From NCBI GenBank assembly GCA_021161405.1, contig JAGHAR010000025.1, forward strand, positions 1 through 5,321: a stretch of 5,321 nt of DNA, in the 5' to 3' direction. A program made the position numbers and the translations under genes. Positions 1 through 5,321 of the stretch are shown here, one piece after another (within the stretch, counting starts at the first letter, position 1; every line of letters starts with the position of its first letter). The notes under the pieces were generated by a model that saw nothing but the letters and a program-made list of their open reading frames with translations, had not been told where the DNA came from and searched no databases. The DNA is from Candidatus Iainarchaeum sp. (GTDB lineage: Archaea > Iainarchaeota > Iainarchaeia > Iainarchaeales > JAGHAR01).

Positions 1-831
1 AGAAACATACTAAGGAGAGCAGAGCAGAAAAAGATAGTAACAGGCAGGAGGTTTATCCTTAATCTGGAAGCATTCAAGCTAAGAAGGGGCTTTCTGTTTG
101 TTAGCTTATATCATGCAGGATTAAACTTTGCAAACTTTATGGAAGAAATTTTATCTATGGAAAATGTGCACGGAGTATACTTCCTAACAGGCGAATACGA
201 TATTGCAATTTCTATAATAGCGAAAAAAATCCACAGAATAAATCAGATAGCGTTAGAAATAGAGAGCAGGTTTGCAGAGTTTATAGAGCAGACAAGCCCG
301 GTGTTTGTATTCAGAACATATAAAAGAGAGTTTATCAATGCTGTGGAGAAAAAAGATAAAGGAACAATGCTTGATCAGATAAGCAAAAAACTGCTAATCT
401 ACAAGCTTAAAAATCCGGAGAGTTCTATTGTTAAAGCAGCATCAGAAATAGGAGTGCACAGAAACACAGCAAGCAAGAAATGGAAGCTCATACTAAACAA
501 CGCAATCCTAAAGACAGAGCCGATCTTAGCAGCTGATTATTCTACAAGCTTTGGGATGAACTTTAATTCTTTTGTATTTTTCGATGTTAAAGCTGGAAAG
601 ACAGAGGAGATTGCTAAAAGATTATGCAGCTTAACAGAGGTAAAGGACTTGTATTTGGTTAGTAGCCATCATGATCTGCTTGCAACTGTTTGCGTCTCAG
701 ATCTGAACGAATTTTTCAAACTGCACAGAAAGCTCTTCACAAACCATAAATTCTTTCCGCTAATAATCAGAACACGATCCTTTGTTGTTCTGAATAAAGC
801 AGAGAAAAGAATTGGGGAGGATTTTATTTAG
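1..831 (+). CDS. AsnC/Lrp-type regulator with two tandem HTH-RAM units (5' end outside window)
   Basis: The reading frame is open from base 1, so the gene begins before the window; the ATG at 139 is an internal Met in the middle of a domain and not the start. 276 residues are visible. Residues 1-30 look like the end of a winged helix (RNILRRAEQKKIVTG, followed by a wing strand). Residues 31 to about 110 look like a RAM (ligand-binding) domain, with VHGVYFLTGEYDIAIS matching the usual valine-glycine-aspartate turn. Residues about 122-167 form a second helix-turn-helix (SIVKAASEIGVHRNTASKKW), and about 190-266 a second RAM-like domain (VKDLYLVSSHHDLLATV). Lrp proteins bind DNA and sense amino acids or other small molecules; most have one HTH-RAM unit per chain. 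Siroheme decarboxylase (AhbA/AhbB) shares the fold and is an alternative, but its active-site pattern is not evident. The ligand and targets cannot be told. The stop overlaps that of the convergent gene by 4 bases. Confidence 0.8.
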   Translation, partial: RNILRRAEQKKIVTGRRFILNLEAFKLRRGFLFVSLYHAGLNFANFMEEILSMENVHGVYFLTGEYDIAISIIAKKIHRINQIALEIESRFAEFIEQTSPVFVFRTYKREFINAVEKKDKGTMLDQISKKLLIYKLKNPESSIVKAASEIGVHRNTASKKWKLILNNAILKTEPILAADYSTSFGMNFNSFVFFDVKAGKTEEIAKRLCSLTEVKDLYLVSSHHDLLATVCVSDLNEFFKLHRKLFTNHKFFPLIIRTRSFVVLNKAEKRIGEDFI

Positions 832-1112
832 AAGAGAAGTATTAGGGCAACGAATATTATAAAGAGGCCTGTTGCAAATGCCCTGTTATAGTAGGCAACC
901 AAACCAAGTATTGCAGGGAAAAGTATTGCATAGTATACAATGCCGGGATGTGCCTGCACAACAACCGCACCAAATACAACACCTAAAGTGAAAATAAAAA
1001 ATAGAAATGCGACAAAGTTGCCAACCTTTGCTGAAACATAATTTGCAATTTTACTATACAGAGTATCAAACTTTGGCAATGCATCTTGCTTTTCTGATTT
1101 TTCCTCTGCCAT
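828..1112 (-). CDS. small three-helix membrane protein, unknown function
   Basis: I do not recognise this 94-residue protein. A charged, hydrophilic N-terminus of about 28 residues (MAEEKSEKQDALPKFDTLYS) is followed by three likely transmembrane segments at about 30-53, 57-75 and 77-94, with very short loops; the chain ends inside the last helix (LILLF). I chose the ATG at 1112. The frame continues upstream to a TTG at 1157, but that would add 15 residues, would place the TATA-like box inside the coding region, and has no clear ribosome binding site. From 1112 the box sits about 24 bases upstream, as expected of a leaderless archaeal mRNA. The N-terminal tail plus helix bundle could be a subunit or anchor of a membrane complex, but no motif supports a particular one. 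The gene stands alone, convergent with the Lrp-type gene and divergent from the anchored-protein gene. Confidence 0.7.
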   Translation of the reverse strand: MAEEKSEKQDALPKFDTLYSKIANYVSAKVGNFVAFLFFIFTLGVVFGAVVVQAHPGIVYYAILFPAILGLVAYYNRAFATGLFIIFVALILLF

Positions 1113-1131
1113 ATTAGAAGAACACAAAGAA

Positions 1132-1139
1132 TATTTTAA
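1132..1139 (-). promoter_or_regulatory. TATA-like box of the small membrane protein gene
   Basis: Read on the minus strand this is TTAAAATA, preceded by a purine-rich stretch (AGAAAGGA) that could act as a BRE. Its centre lies about 24 bases before the ATG at 1112, so transcription would begin at or next to the start codon. The match is by eye only and the surroundings are AT-rich, so chance resemblance is possible. On the plus strand the same bases read TATTTTAA and could also serve the divergent gene at 1208 with a leader of about 45 bases. Confidence 0.4.
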
Positions 1140-1196
1140 TCCTTTCTGTTTAGACAATAGTTGACCAAAGAAAAGAGAAAAACAAAAACATTAAAA

Positions 1197-1200
1197 GGAG
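1197..1200 (+). promoter_or_regulatory. ribosome binding site for the anchored-protein gene
   Basis: GGAG lies 7 bases before the ATG at 1208 and supports that start over the in-frame ATG at 1220. It also implies that this mRNA has a leader, unlike the divergent neighbour. Confidence 0.6.
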
Positions 1201-1207
1201 TTTAATA

Positions 1208-2026
1208 ATGTTAATTAACATGCCGGAAAAGCAAGGCATTGTTATTAAGTTAGCTGCTCTAATTTTCCTCTTTTTGCTAGTTGGAAATTCCTTAGCATTG
1301 AGATATGATATAACAGAGCATCAAATAAAAGTTAGTGTGGATGAACAAGGATATGCCTCTATAGAGGAAAGATTCTATCTAAAATTCCCAAACTATTATC
1401 ATGTTGAGGAGTTTAAGAAGCAGAGCTTAAAATATGGGATAAAGCTAGACGAATGGCAAAAATTCGACCAAAGGTTCAAGACCTATGTTGGGAATCCAAG
1501 GGCAGTAACAAACGCTATAGTGCAGCCGCTCATAACAAGCGATAGCAAATATTTCCTGAGAATTACATATTCTCTAAGCGAGCCAATAATGGAAAAGAAG
1601 AGGGAAGGCAGCAGGACTGTTGAATTCTCTTTAAAGCCAAATATATTTAGGGAATTTTTCAGCGGAAGTTTGTGGGTCATACCTGAAAGGACAGTAATTG
1701 AAATAACGCTGCCAAAGTTAGTAGAGGTAAAAGAAGAAGCTATAGAGCCAGATGCAATTGTGAGAGGCAATGTTATAATATGGCAGGGCTACAAAAGTGC
1801 AAACACAATAACATTAAGCTATACACTACTAAAGCAGATCGCACCTAACATAAGCTTGGCAAAGCTGCTCCTGGAATTAACCTCTTTAGAGAGGCTTCCA
1901 CTTACAATATTGCTCGTTACATTTGTTATTGCAATTATCTATTGGCAACGCAGAAAAATAGTTGGCAATATTGAGAATTACATAATTGAGAACACCAAGG
2001 TGCTAGAGGAATCGGAAAGGGAATAA
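1208..2026 (+). CDS. secreted, C-terminally membrane-anchored protein with unknown ectodomain
   Basis: The 272-residue product has a type I membrane protein layout. A hydrophobic segment at 11-30 (KLAALIFLFLLVGNSLA) after a lysine looks like a signal peptide, possibly cut near Ala30. Residues about 31-228 would lie outside the cell. A hydrophobic helix spans about 229-246, followed by a WQRRK stop-transfer signal and a charged cytoplasmic tail of about 25 residues. The ectodomain seems rich in beta strands: a strand and turn near 35-60 (IKVSVDEQGYASIEERFYL) and a C-terminal pattern of alternating hydrophobic residues (TVIEITLP, then GNVIIWQGY, then TITLSYTLL). Those patterns recall the N-terminal external domain of DUF2207-like and related archaeal membrane proteins, but this is a weak resemblance. 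It has no cysteine and no visible catalytic motif. The start is fixed by GGAG 7 bases upstream. The gene stands alone, with a divergent neighbour on its left and a convergent one on its right. Confidence 0.75.
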   Translation: MLINMPEKQGIVIKLAALIFLFLLVGNSLALRYDITEHQIKVSVDEQGYASIEERFYLKFPNYYHVEEFKKQSLKYGIKLDEWQKFDQRFKTYVGNPRAVTNAIVQPLITSDSKYFLRITYSLSEPIMEKKREGSRTVEFSLKPNIFREFFSGSLWVIPERTVIEITLPKLVEVKEEAIEPDAIVRGNVIIWQGYKSANTITLSYTLLKQIAPNISLAKLLLELTSLERLPLTILLVTFVIAIIYWQRRKIVGNIENYIIENTKVLEESERE

Positions 2027-2029
2027 TTA

Positions 2030-2392
2030 CTATCTTACTACACCTTCAAATTTTATATGCAAAGATGCAAGCAATTTCTGCAATTTTTTATTATCGGTTA
2101 GAACAGCAAAATCTATTCCGCGAGTTTTAAATTCAATAGCTAATGCAGCTATACTAACATCCGCAACACCCAACTCAAAATTCTTATTCATCTTTTCCGC
2201 TTCTCTCATAAACTCCTCTTTAGGTTCAACAATTTTCAAATTATGGAAGCGAAGAGCACTCTCCAGAAAAAGCTTCGAACGCATATCTTTAAATTCATTG
2301 ACAATTTGCGGAGTTATATAATAATTATGCTTTTCATCAAATTTGAAGGAGGAATTGTTTAGTATTGCGGTTGCATCAAGCAGGAAATTCAT
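2030..2392 (-). CDS. PIN-domain ribonuclease, Nob1-like, without zinc ribbon
   Basis: The 120-residue protein is a complete small PIN domain. The metal-binding acidic residues are in the expected places: Asp6 (LLDATAIL), Glu33 (ITPQIVNEFKD), Asp78 (GVADVSIAALA) and Asp100 (VLTDNKKLQKLL). The strand order and the C-terminal LTDNKKLQKLLASLHIKFEGV resemble Nob1, the endonuclease that matures the 3' end of 16S rRNA in archaea and 18S rRNA in eukaryotes, more than typical VapC toxins. No antitoxin gene lies beside it, which also speaks against VapC. Archaeal Nob1 normally continues into a zinc ribbon and is about 150-165 residues long; here the chain stops at the end of the PIN fold and has no cysteine. 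It may be a short Nob1, a paralogue with another RNA target, or a generic PIN nuclease. The ATG at 2392 is about 25 bases from a TATA-like core, so the mRNA may be leaderless. The gene is divergent from pheS. Confidence 0.75.
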   Translation of the reverse strand: MNFLLDATAILNNSSFKFDEKHNYYITPQIVNEFKDMRSKLFLESALRFHNLKIVEPKEEFMREAEKMNKNFELGVADVSIAALAIEFKTRGIDFAVLTDNKKLQKLLASLHIKFEGVVR

Positions 2393-2412
2393 AAAATTAT
2401 TGCAAGCGTTTG

Positions 2413-2429
2413 TTTTTAAATTTTAATTT
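2413..2429. promoter_or_regulatory. shared TATA-like core between the PIN gene and pheS
   Basis: The 51-base gap between the two divergent starts holds one run of T5A3T4A2T3. TTTTTAAA at 2413-2420 is centred about 27 bases before the pheS ATG (2444). The same bases read on the minus strand (TTTAAAAA) are centred about 25 bases before the PIN ATG (2392). Both distances fit archaeal TATA boxes of leaderless transcripts, and neither start has a ribosome binding site. One core, or two overlapping ones, may drive both operons. Confidence 0.5.
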
Positions 2430-2443
2430 GGCTTCTTTTTTGC

Positions 2444-3913
2444 ATGCAAGAACTTAAAGCGAAAGTGCTCGCGCTAAGCGAAATCGAGAGAAAACTGCTA
2501 AAAAACCTTTCCAATGAATTTGAAGGATTGGAAAAATTAGCCAAAAAAAGCAATGAGAAAATAGATGCAATAAGGAGAGCTTCTGCATGGCTTATCTCAA
2601 AAGGATTTGCGGAGGAAAGAACTGAAAAAAGAGAAGTCATAAAGTTAACTGAAAAGGGCAAAGAAGCTAAAGAGAAATCTCTACCAGAGAGAAGATTGCT
2701 TAATGCAATTATTGAAATGGGAGAAGCAAGTATAGATGAGCTAAAAAAGGCAGCAAAGCTCTCCAATGAGGAATTCAATATTGCACTCGGAATAAACAAG
2801 AAGAAAGCATTTATAGTCATAAGGAAAAGCGAAAAAGGAACTGTTATCTCTCTAACAGATGTTGCAAAGGAATTTGGAAATAAACAATTCAGTGCTGAAA
2901 AAGGAATAGAACTCGTTGTTAATGGGAAAGAGCCAGCAAAAGAAATTCTAGATGAATTAATTCAGCGAAGTCTTGTAGAGAGGAAAACAGAAGAGAGAAT
3001 TTTGGTTAGAATAAACGAGAATGGAAGGAAAGCATTAGAGATACTGAAAAAGATTAAGGGAAAGAGACACTATAATATATTTGATCCAGCACCTCGTTTA
3101 ATCATTGGTAAGAGGCAGCCATATGCTAGGTTTTTGGATAAAATTAGAGAGAAGCTTGTTGCCCTCGGCTTTGAGGAAATGGAAACAAAGCTTATAGAGC
3201 TGGAATTCTACAACTTCGATGTTCTGTTTCAGCCGCAGAACCATCCAGCAAGAAGCTGGAGCGATACCTACTCATTAAAATTCCCAAAGTACGGAAAGCT
3301 TCCAAAGAGGAGTATTGTAAAGGCAATAAAAGATGCGCACGAATTTGGCGGCAAGACAGGAAGCAAAGGTTGGCGCTATAAGTGGAGCGAGAGAATTGCT
3401 ATGCGGCTTATGCCTGCTGCACATGGTACAGCTGCAAGTGCAAGGCAGCTCTGCAAGGGAGTAAAGATTCCCGGCAAGTATTTCGCGTTGGCAAGGTGCT
3501 ATAGGCCAGACATCATGGATGCTACCCATCTAATAGAATTTAACCAGTTAGAGGGAATTGTTATTGACAAAAGCTTCACATTTAGACACTTGTTAGGAAT
3601 GCTTAAGCAATTCGCAATAGAGATAGCAAACGCAACAGAGGTCAGATTCTATCCAGATTACTATCCTTTTACAGAGCCGAGCGTGCAGCTAAGCGCAAAG
3701 CATCCAAAGCTAGGTTGGTTTGAATTTGGCGGAGCAGGAATTTTTAGACCAGAATTCGTTGAACAACTCGGCATAAAAGCTAAGGTTCTTGCTTGGGGTT
3801 TAGGGATAGATAGATTAGCAATGTGCGCGCTTGGAATTAAAGACATCAGGCAGTTGTTTAGCTCTAACCTGGAATGGCTGAGGAAAACTCCTTTGGTTGA
3901 GTTTGATAATTAG
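2444..3913 (+). CDS. pheS: phenylalanyl-tRNA synthetase alpha subunit
   Basis: The product is the catalytic chain of PheRS, which joins phenylalanine to tRNA-Phe as part of an (alpha-beta)2 enzyme. At 489 residues it has the usual archaeal/eukaryal size. Residues 1 to about 205 form the tRNA-facing winged-helix region (LSEIERKLLKNL; ISKGFAEER; LTEKGKEAKEKSLPERRLL). The class II catalytic core follows: motif 1 at 241-275 (LGFEEM, then FDVLFQPQNHPARSWSDTY), motif 2 around 351-371 (CYRPDIMDATHLIEFNQLEG), the phenylalanine-pocket strand at 407-413 (YPFTEPS), and motif 3 at 433-458 (IFRPEF, then AWGLGIDRLAM with Arg457). Two normally strict spots differ: the RTHTT stretch reads AAHGT (residues 325-329), and the motif 2 Arg-X-Glu reads Arg354-Pro-Asp356. 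The frame is intact, so this is divergence and not decay. It is the first gene of a pheS-X-pheT operon and starts at an ATG with no ribosome binding site, about 27 bases after a TATA-like box. Confidence 0.97.
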   Translation: MQELKAKVLALSEIERKLLKNLSNEFEGLEKLAKKSNEKIDAIRRASAWLISKGFAEERTEKREVIKLTEKGKEAKEKSLPERRLLNAIIEMGEASIDELKKAAKLSNEEFNIALGINKKKAFIVIRKSEKGTVISLTDVAKEFGNKQFSAEKGIELVVNGKEPAKEILDELIQRSLVERKTEERILVRINENGRKALEILKKIKGKRHYNIFDPAPRLIIGKRQPYARFLDKIREKLVALGFEEMETKLIELEFYNFDVLFQPQNHPARSWSDTYSLKFPKYGKLPKRSIVKAIKDAHEFGGKTGSKGWRYKWSERIAMRLMPAAHGTAASARQLCKGVKIPGKYFALARCYRPDIMDATHLIEFNQLEGIVIDKSFTFRHLLGMLKQFAIEIANATEVRFYPDYYPFTEPSVQLSAKHPKLGWFEFGGAGIFRPEFVEQLGIKAKVLAWGLGIDRLAMCALGIKDIRQLFSSNLEWLRKTPLVEFDN

Positions 3914-3919
3914 AGGTGA
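3913..3919 (+). promoter_or_regulatory. ribosome binding site that sets the start of the intervening gene
   Basis: GAGGTGA, a strong match to the archaeal 16S rRNA 3' end, begins on the last base of the pheS stop codon and lies 4 bases before the ATG at 3924. It favours that ATG over a TTG at 3897 that would overlap pheS. Confidence 0.75.
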
Positions 3920-3923
3920 GGAA

Positions 3924-4427
3924 ATGTCAGGAGAAGAATTTAGAGCAAAGGTATTTGTAGAAGGCAAAGAAAGAGAAGTTAGGCAGCTAACCAATGAAGA
4001 ATTGATAAGGGAGTTTATGCTTAGAATGCGCTTTATAAGAGAGGCAATAACCAACAGAAGTTACAGGGCATCAATGCCTGAGTATGGTTTTGCGAGGTTT
4101 GTGAGGGATTTTGGCTTATTAAAAAGAGAATATGAAAAGAGAAGAAGAGAAAATGCTGAGGGAATTAGAAAAGCGATAGGAAGAATTGAGCAGCTTAGCG
4201 ATAGGATAGATAGAGAAATCCTTGCAAGAGGGCCTGAAAAGAGAGCTGGCTTAAGGCCAGAAACAAAACCAGCAAGAGAAATTCCGCTAGAACAGCGGAT
4301 AGAAAAGCAAATATTAGAGGTTCAGCAGTTGTTAAGGGGTGTAAAGGTTAGTAAGCCAAGAACATTGCGAGGAGCTTTAAAGCGTTTCTTGAGAGGTTTG
4401 GGGAGAAAATTAAGGAGGAAGCCATAA
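3924..4427 (+). CDS. basic helical protein encoded between pheS and pheT, unknown function
   Basis: I do not recognise this 167-residue protein. It begins with what may be a beta hairpin (FRAKVFVEGKEREVRQL, residues 6-22). Helices follow at about 23-44 and 53-105; the second is long, full of Arg, Lys and Glu, and could form a coiled coil (LLKREYEKRRRENAEGIRKA). A Pro-rich linker spans about 104-121, a short helix about 122-138, and then a tail with 12 Lys/Arg and no acidic residue between 141 and 167. The tail end (GALKRFLRGLGRKLRRKP) would form a basic amphipathic helix suited to RNA or membrane contact. It has no cysteine, signal peptide or membrane segment, so it is probably cytoplasmic. 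It starts 10 bases after the pheS stop and its TAA overlaps the pheT ATG, so it is almost surely made together with PheRS. A role as an accessory subunit, assembly factor or tRNA-binding helper is inference from position and charge. It could also be an unrelated passenger. Confidence 0.8.
   Translation: MSGEEFRAKVFVEGKEREVRQLTNEELIREFMLRMRFIREAITNRSYRASMPEYGFARFVRDFGLLKREYEKRRRENAEGIRKAIGRIEQLSDRIDREILARGPEKRAGLRPETKPAREIPLEQRIEKQILEVQQLLRGVKVSKPRTLRGALKRFLRGLGRKLRRKP
4414..4418 (+). promoter_or_regulatory. ribosome binding site of pheT inside the upstream gene
   Basis: GGAGG lies 8 bases before the pheT ATG and sits inside the last codons of the upstream gene. The stop and start share a base (TAATG, 4425-4429), an arrangement that usually couples translation of the two genes. 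Confidence 0.7.
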
Positions 4428-5321
4428 TGCCAACAATAGAGGCAAGCAAGAAAGATTTGGAGCGGCTTATTGGCAAGAAGCTAAATAAAAGAGAATTGGA
4501 GGAAATGCTGATGTACGCAAAGGCAGAGCTCGATGAGATTAGAGGAGATATGTTAAAGATAGATGTTAAAGATACAAATAGGCCAGACCTGTGGAGTATT
4601 GAGGGCATAGCAAGAGAGATAAAAGGCAGGTTAAACAAAAGAGGACTGCCAAAATATAAAGTAGGAAGAAGCAAACTAAAGATATTTGTCGATAAAAAGG
4701 TCTTCAGAATTAGGCCCTATATAGCTGCATGCATTGTGAAAGATATCAAAGTAAGTGAAAAACTGCTTGTGCAGATAATACAACTACAAGAAAAAGTAGC
4801 GCAGACATATGGAAGGAAACGCAAAGAGGCAGCTATCGGCATCTACGACTTTGGGAAGCTCCAGGCACCTCTGTACTATACTGCTTTTAAACCAAAAGAA
4901 AAAAGCTTCATACCTCTCGACTACAAAGTGGAAATGACGCTGGATGAAATACTGAGGGAACATCCAAAAGGAAAGGAATACGGTTTCTTACTAGAGGGAT
5001 TTGAGAGATATCCAATACTTATGGATTGCAGAGGGGTTGTTGCTTCAATGCCTCCAATTATCAACTCTCAGATAACAGGAAAGGTAACAGAAAAAACAAA
5101 GATAATGCTTGTTGAAGTTACCGGCTATAACTGGGAAACTGTTAGCACTGCCTTAAATGTAATGGTTACTGCTTTAGCTGAGAGAGGGGCAAAACTCGAA
5201 TCTGTAGAGATTGTATTTCCAAATAATGAGAAAAAAATAACACCAGAACTAAAGCCAAGAAAGGCAAAACTAAGATTGGAAAAGCTAAATGAATTGAGCG
5301 GATTAAATCTCAATGTAAAAA
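4427..5321 (+). CDS. pheT: phenylalanyl-tRNA synthetase beta subunit (3' end outside window)
   Basis: The first 298 residues of a chain that is usually about 550 long in archaea are visible, with the frame open to the window end. The beta chain binds tRNA and hydrolyses Tyr-tRNA-Phe made by mistake. The B1 region at 1-68 ([38 protein letters not shown]) is followed by the B3/B4 editing domain at about 95-262 ([62 protein letters not shown]). The start of B5 follows at about 272-298 ([19 protein letters not shown]). Of four residues I recall as important for editing in the Pyrococcus horikoshii enzyme (Leu202, Ser211, Asp234, Thr236), three align with a constant offset of 4: Leu198, Ser207 and Thr232. 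The Asp is Glu230 here. The IGIHD stretch of many homologues reads IGIYD. The ATG is fixed by GGAGG 8 bases upstream and overlaps the preceding stop. Confidence 0.96.
   Translation, partial: MPTIEASKKDLERLIGKKLNKRELEEMLMYAKAELDEIRGDMLKIDVKDTNRPDLWSIEGIAREIKGRLNKRGLPKYKVGRSKLKIFVDKKVFRIRPYIAACIVKDIKVSEKLLVQIIQLQEKVAQTYGRKRKEAAIGIYDFGKLQAPLYYTAFKPKEKSFIPLDYKVEMTLDEILREHPKGKEYGFLLEGFERYPILMDCRGVVASMPPIINSQITGKVTEKTKIMLVEVTGYNWETVSTALNVMVTALAERGAKLESVEIVFPNNEKKITPELKPRKAKLRLEKLNELSGLNLNVK

Noticed and set aside
139..141. ATG that could be taken as the start of the Lrp-type gene
   Set aside because: The frame is open to base 1, and the residues before it form the wing and first strand of the first domain, so the Met is internal.
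1483..1770. Minus-strand open frame of 95 codons
   Set aside because: It lies wholly inside the anchored-protein gene on the other strand and shows no recognisable domain.
2030..2392. VapC toxin of a toxin-antitoxin pair
   Set aside because: No antitoxin-like gene adjoins it; its neighbours are a convergent membrane protein gene and divergent pheS, and the C-terminal pattern is closer to Nob1.
2416..2820. Minus-strand open frame of 134 codons, hydrophobic and Ser/Leu-rich
   Set aside because: It is the antisense of the 5' end of pheS; the Ser/Phe/Leu-rich composition is what reversed Lys/Glu-rich codons give.
3275..3529. Minus-strand open frame of 84 codons with several cysteines
   Set aside because: It is antisense to the catalytic core of pheS; the cysteines come from GCA and GCT codons read backwards and have no metal-site spacing.
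3897..3923. TTG start that would lengthen the intervening gene by 9 residues into pheS
   Set aside because: The ATG at 3924 has a near-perfect ribosome binding site, while the TTG has none.
3661..4054. Two overlapping minus-strand open frames (61 and 79 codons)
   Set aside because: Both are antisense to the end of pheS and the start of the next gene, with low-complexity Ser/Leu composition.
4348..4674. Minus-strand open frame of 108 codons
   Set aside because: It overlaps the end of the intervening gene and the start of pheT, both well supported on the plus strand.
5125..5313. Minus-strand open frame of 62 codons
   Set aside because: It lies inside the pheT editing and B5 regions on the opposite strand.

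Overview
This is an AT-rich, gene-dense stretch from an archaeon. The clearest evidence is an archaeal/eukaryal-type phenylalanyl-tRNA synthetase: an alpha chain with winged-helix domains at its N-terminus, and a beta chain of the short archaeal layout. An AsnC/Lrp-type regulator, a Nob1-like PIN nuclease, TATA-like boxes about 25 bases before start codons, and GGAGG/GAGGTGA ribosome binding sites agree with this. The tight packing and small proteins would fit a reduced-genome lineage such as a DPANN archaeon. That placement is inference; no sequence was compared.

Layout. At 1-831 (+) is the 3' part of an AsnC/Lrp-type gene that runs in from before the window and carries two HTH-RAM units in tandem. 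Its stop overlaps the stop of a small three-helix membrane protein on the minus strand (828-1112). A 95-base intergenic region then separates that gene from a plus-strand gene for a secreted, membrane-anchored protein with an unknown external domain (1208-2026). This gene meets, tail to tail with a 3-base gap, a minus-strand PIN-domain nuclease gene resembling Nob1 without its zinc ribbon (2030-2392). A 51-base divergent promoter region with one T/A-rich core seems to serve both the nuclease gene and the operon to its right.

The right half is a plus-strand operon: pheS (2444-3913), an unrecognised gene for a helical, very basic 167-residue protein (3924-4427), and pheT (4427 to the window end, cut). 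The gaps are 10 bases and a TAATG overlap, and both downstream genes have good ribosome binding sites, while pheS looks leaderless. PheS and PheT form the (alpha-beta)2 enzyme that charges tRNA-Phe. The protein between them is the best candidate for something undescribed: it may be an accessory factor of PheRS or an RNA-binding protein, but nothing in its sequence names a function.

There is no gene-free stretch over 300 bases. I saw no tRNA, rRNA, CRISPR array, insertion sequence or obvious terminator.
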